From: JANQIO01 sp036351375
GTDB taxonomy: Bacteria > Pseudomonadota > Gammaproteobacteria > Pseudomonadales > Halieaceae
NCBI GenBank assembly: GCA_036351375.1
Contig: JAZBOY010000037.1
Location: forward strand, 1 to 23,492
Direction: 5' to 3'
DNA: 23,492 nucleotides
The position numbers and the translations under genes are program-made. The notes beneath the pieces were generated by a model that was given only the letters and a program-made list of their open reading frames with translations, was not told the DNA's origin and ran no database searches. How positions within the stretch are numbered: the stretch's first letter is position 1; each line of letters opens with the position of its first letter. Below are positions 22,126 to 23,492 of this stretch, piece by piece.

Positions 22126-22845
22126 ATGCTGGGACTCCCGGGATTACATAGCTGGGTTGCGGGCCTGCCGGAGCCGGTGAAGAAAGCCGTGTTCGCAGCC
22201 TGCTCCCGCCGTAAGCTGGCAGCGGGGGAGGCCGTCTATACCCTGGGCTCAAAGCCGGAGGCCTGCTACATCATAGAGCGGGGCCGGGTACGAATCTTCA
22301 ACGTGTCTGACAGCGGCCGCGAGGTGACCCTGGGCGAGCTGCGCAGCGGTGACTGCATCGGCGAGGTGGGCATGATCGACGGCATGCCGCGCTTCAACAC
22401 GGCGGTCGCCACGGAAGCGTCCGAGTTGCAGGTGCTGGCCCGGGCAGACTTCGATCGCCTCTACGCATCCCACCCCGAGATTGCGCGCGAGCTGAATCGC
22501 CTGCTCGCCTACCGGGTGCGGTTTTTCTATATGCACGCTGAAGAGTCCCGCGCCCTGAGCCTCGGCCAGCGCCTCGCGCGCCTGCTGGCGCGCACCGCCT
22601 ACGGCGTTGGCATCCCGCAGGACAATGGCGAAATCCTTTTGGAAACCCTCTCCCAGGAAGCCCTGGCGAATATGCTGGGGGGCACCCGCCAGGCGGTCAG
22701 CCAGGAGATGAAGCGACTGGAACGCGCGGGCCTGCTGCGCACCAGCTACGGCAAGGTTTATGTTCGTGATCTCGCCGGCCTGCTACAACCGGTGGAGGAC
22801 CTGATCGGCGCCGAGGCAGTTGTACCGACCTACCCGCCCGAGTAG
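22126..22845 (+). CDS. Crp/Fnr-family transcriptional regulator
   Basis: The 239-residue protein has an N-terminal cyclic-nucleotide-binding-type domain (about residues 12-125, with G-E-V-G-M-I-D-G in the position of the phosphate-binding cassette), a dimerisation helix and a C-terminal winged helix with L-S-Q-E-A-L-A-N-M-L-G-G-T-R-Q-A-V-S. The cassette lacks the full cAMP-site Arg-Ser motif of E. coli Crp, and no Fnr-type Cys cluster is present, so the ligand is unknown. ATG 22126 is chosen because AGGAGG lies ten bases upstream and the length fits the family; an in-frame TTG at 22042 would add 28 unconserved residues. It is divergent from ilvD across 184 bases, and its own target genes are not evident here. 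Confidence 0.92.
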   Translation: MLGLPGLHSWVAGLPEPVKKAVFAACSRRKLAAGEAVYTLGSKPEACYIIERGRVRIFNVSDSGREVTLGELRSGDCIGEVGMIDGMPRFNTAVATEASELQVLARADFDRLYASHPEIARELNRLLAYRVRFFYMHAEESRALSLGQRLARLLARTAYGVGIPQDNGEILLETLSQEALANMLGGTRQAVSQEMKRLERAGLLRTSYGKVYVRDLAGLLQPVEDLIGAEAVVPTYPPE

Positions 22846-22919
22846 CGACGGCGACCAGGCCGCCTGCCCACCATCGACAGCATGGGTGACACTATCGAGG
22901 CGATCTGCCGCAGCGCCGC

Positions 22920-23492
22920 CTAAGCGGCCATCTGCTTGAGGGTGAGGCGGGTACCGCGTGCGCGGTGCGCCGCCTGCGCCACCAGCAGCTCGGCTGTGGC
23001 CAGCGCATCCCACAGGGCGTTGTGGCCGTGGTAGTCGGGCAGGTGATAGCGGCGCCGACAGGCGCCCAGGGTCAGGTCGCCCTTCTGGAGGTGATGGTCG
23101 CGACGCTCCAGCAGGCGCTTTTCCATCTGCAGCGTACACAGGTGGGGCTGCAACAGCGGGGCGCCGTGCTGGATCGTGCAGAGGCGGTCGAGATAGGCGA
23201 GGTCCAGCGGTGCATAGTGGAAAACCAGCACCCGGCTGCGGGCGGCTTCCAGTAGCTGGTCCAGGGCCTCGGCGGCTTCAATGCCCTCTGCCACTTCGCA
23301 GTCTCGCAACTGGTGAATGGTGGCGCTCTGCCCTACGGAATTGGCGGCGCGAATCACCAGGTGCCGGGCCGAATCCAGGGCGATGGCGCCGTCGCGCACT
23401 ACCACCCAGCCGAGGCTCAGCAGCTCGCCCTCTTCCGGGTCCAGGGAAGACATCTCGGCATCCAGGGCCAGGAACTCCAGCTCGCGCCAGTC
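22920..23492 (-). CDS. DnaQ-like 3'-5' exonuclease domain protein (5' end outside window)
   Basis: The frame is open to the window edge and gives at least 190 residues. The first visible part contains F-L-A-L-D-A-E-M-S-S-L-D (exo motif I, DxE, around 23450-23475), a central H-Y-A-P-L-D-L-A-Y-L-D (exo II) and H-N-A-L-W-D-A-L-A-T-A (exo III, H-x4-D) near the C-terminus. These are the three acidic motifs of DEDDh exonucleases such as the DNA polymerase III epsilon subunit. An internal ATG at 23453 would cut through motif I, so the true start lies beyond 23492. Proteins of this type often pair with a CBS/nucleotidyltransferase gene upstream, which would be outside this window. It converges with the Crp/Fnr gene, 74 bases apart. 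Confidence 0.88.
   Translation of the reverse strand, partial: DWRELEFLALDAEMSSLDPEEGELLSLGWVVVRDGAIALDSARHLVIRAANSVGQSATIHQLRDCEVAEGIEAAEALDQLLEAARSRVLVFHYAPLDLAYLDRLCTIQHGAPLLQPHLCTLQMEKRLLERRDHHLQKGDLTLGACRRRYHLPDYHGHNALWDALATAELLVAQAAHRARGTRLTLKQMAA

Overview
The window looks like chromosome of a GC-rich gammaproteobacterium. SoxR, RsgA, a short-type IlvD, a methanethiol-oxidase locus and cytochromes P460 are all compatible with a marine, heterotrophic gammaproteobacterium (for example the OM60/NOR5-like Halieaceae), but this placement is an inference from gene content. No rRNA, tRNA or CRISPR array was seen.

Left part (1-3342): the tail of an HNH-type protein followed by a repeat motif, then three minus-strand genes (a secreted/membrane protein, a GFA-family zinc protein, a membrane-anchored lysine-tailed protein). 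Next comes a hairpin-rich leader and the ribosome-assembly GTPase gene rsgA. A small inverted-repeat element with the same motif lies just after rsgA.

Middle (about 3520-9480): an AT-richer accessory island between rsgA and the methanethiol locus. It holds a truncated unknown gene, a multi-TM protein, a protein with a C-terminal Schlafen/AlbA_2 domain, a KAP-family P-loop NTPase, decayed coding remnants, and a small membrane protein interrupted by an in-frame stop. AlbA_2 plus KAP in such a setting is a candidate, not demonstrated, defence module.

Right part (9859-23492): dense GC-rich genes. (1) mtoX (SBP56 methanethiol oxidase) with a downstream SCO-family copper protein and a divergent MauG-like di-heme protein, the gene set known around bacterial MTO. 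(2) soxR, a perfect SoxR operator in a 19-bp-spacer promoter, and a four-gene run: VOC protein, 53-aa membrane peptide, DsbB-like CxxC membrane protein, CPBP protease. (3) Two overlapping cytochrome P460 genes opposite a NorR/FhlA-like regulator that lacks the AAA+ domain, with palindromes between. (4) An outer-membrane beta-barrel protein, a Tat/lipobox amidohydrolase, IlvD, a Crp/Fnr regulator and a DnaQ-like exonuclease that runs off the right edge.

Functionally the right part reads as sulfur/one-carbon and redox/nitrogen-oxide stress handling (MTO yields formaldehyde, H2S and H2O2; SoxR senses redox cyclers; P460 proteins act on hydroxylamine/NO in known members). The middle is horizontally acquired accessory DNA.
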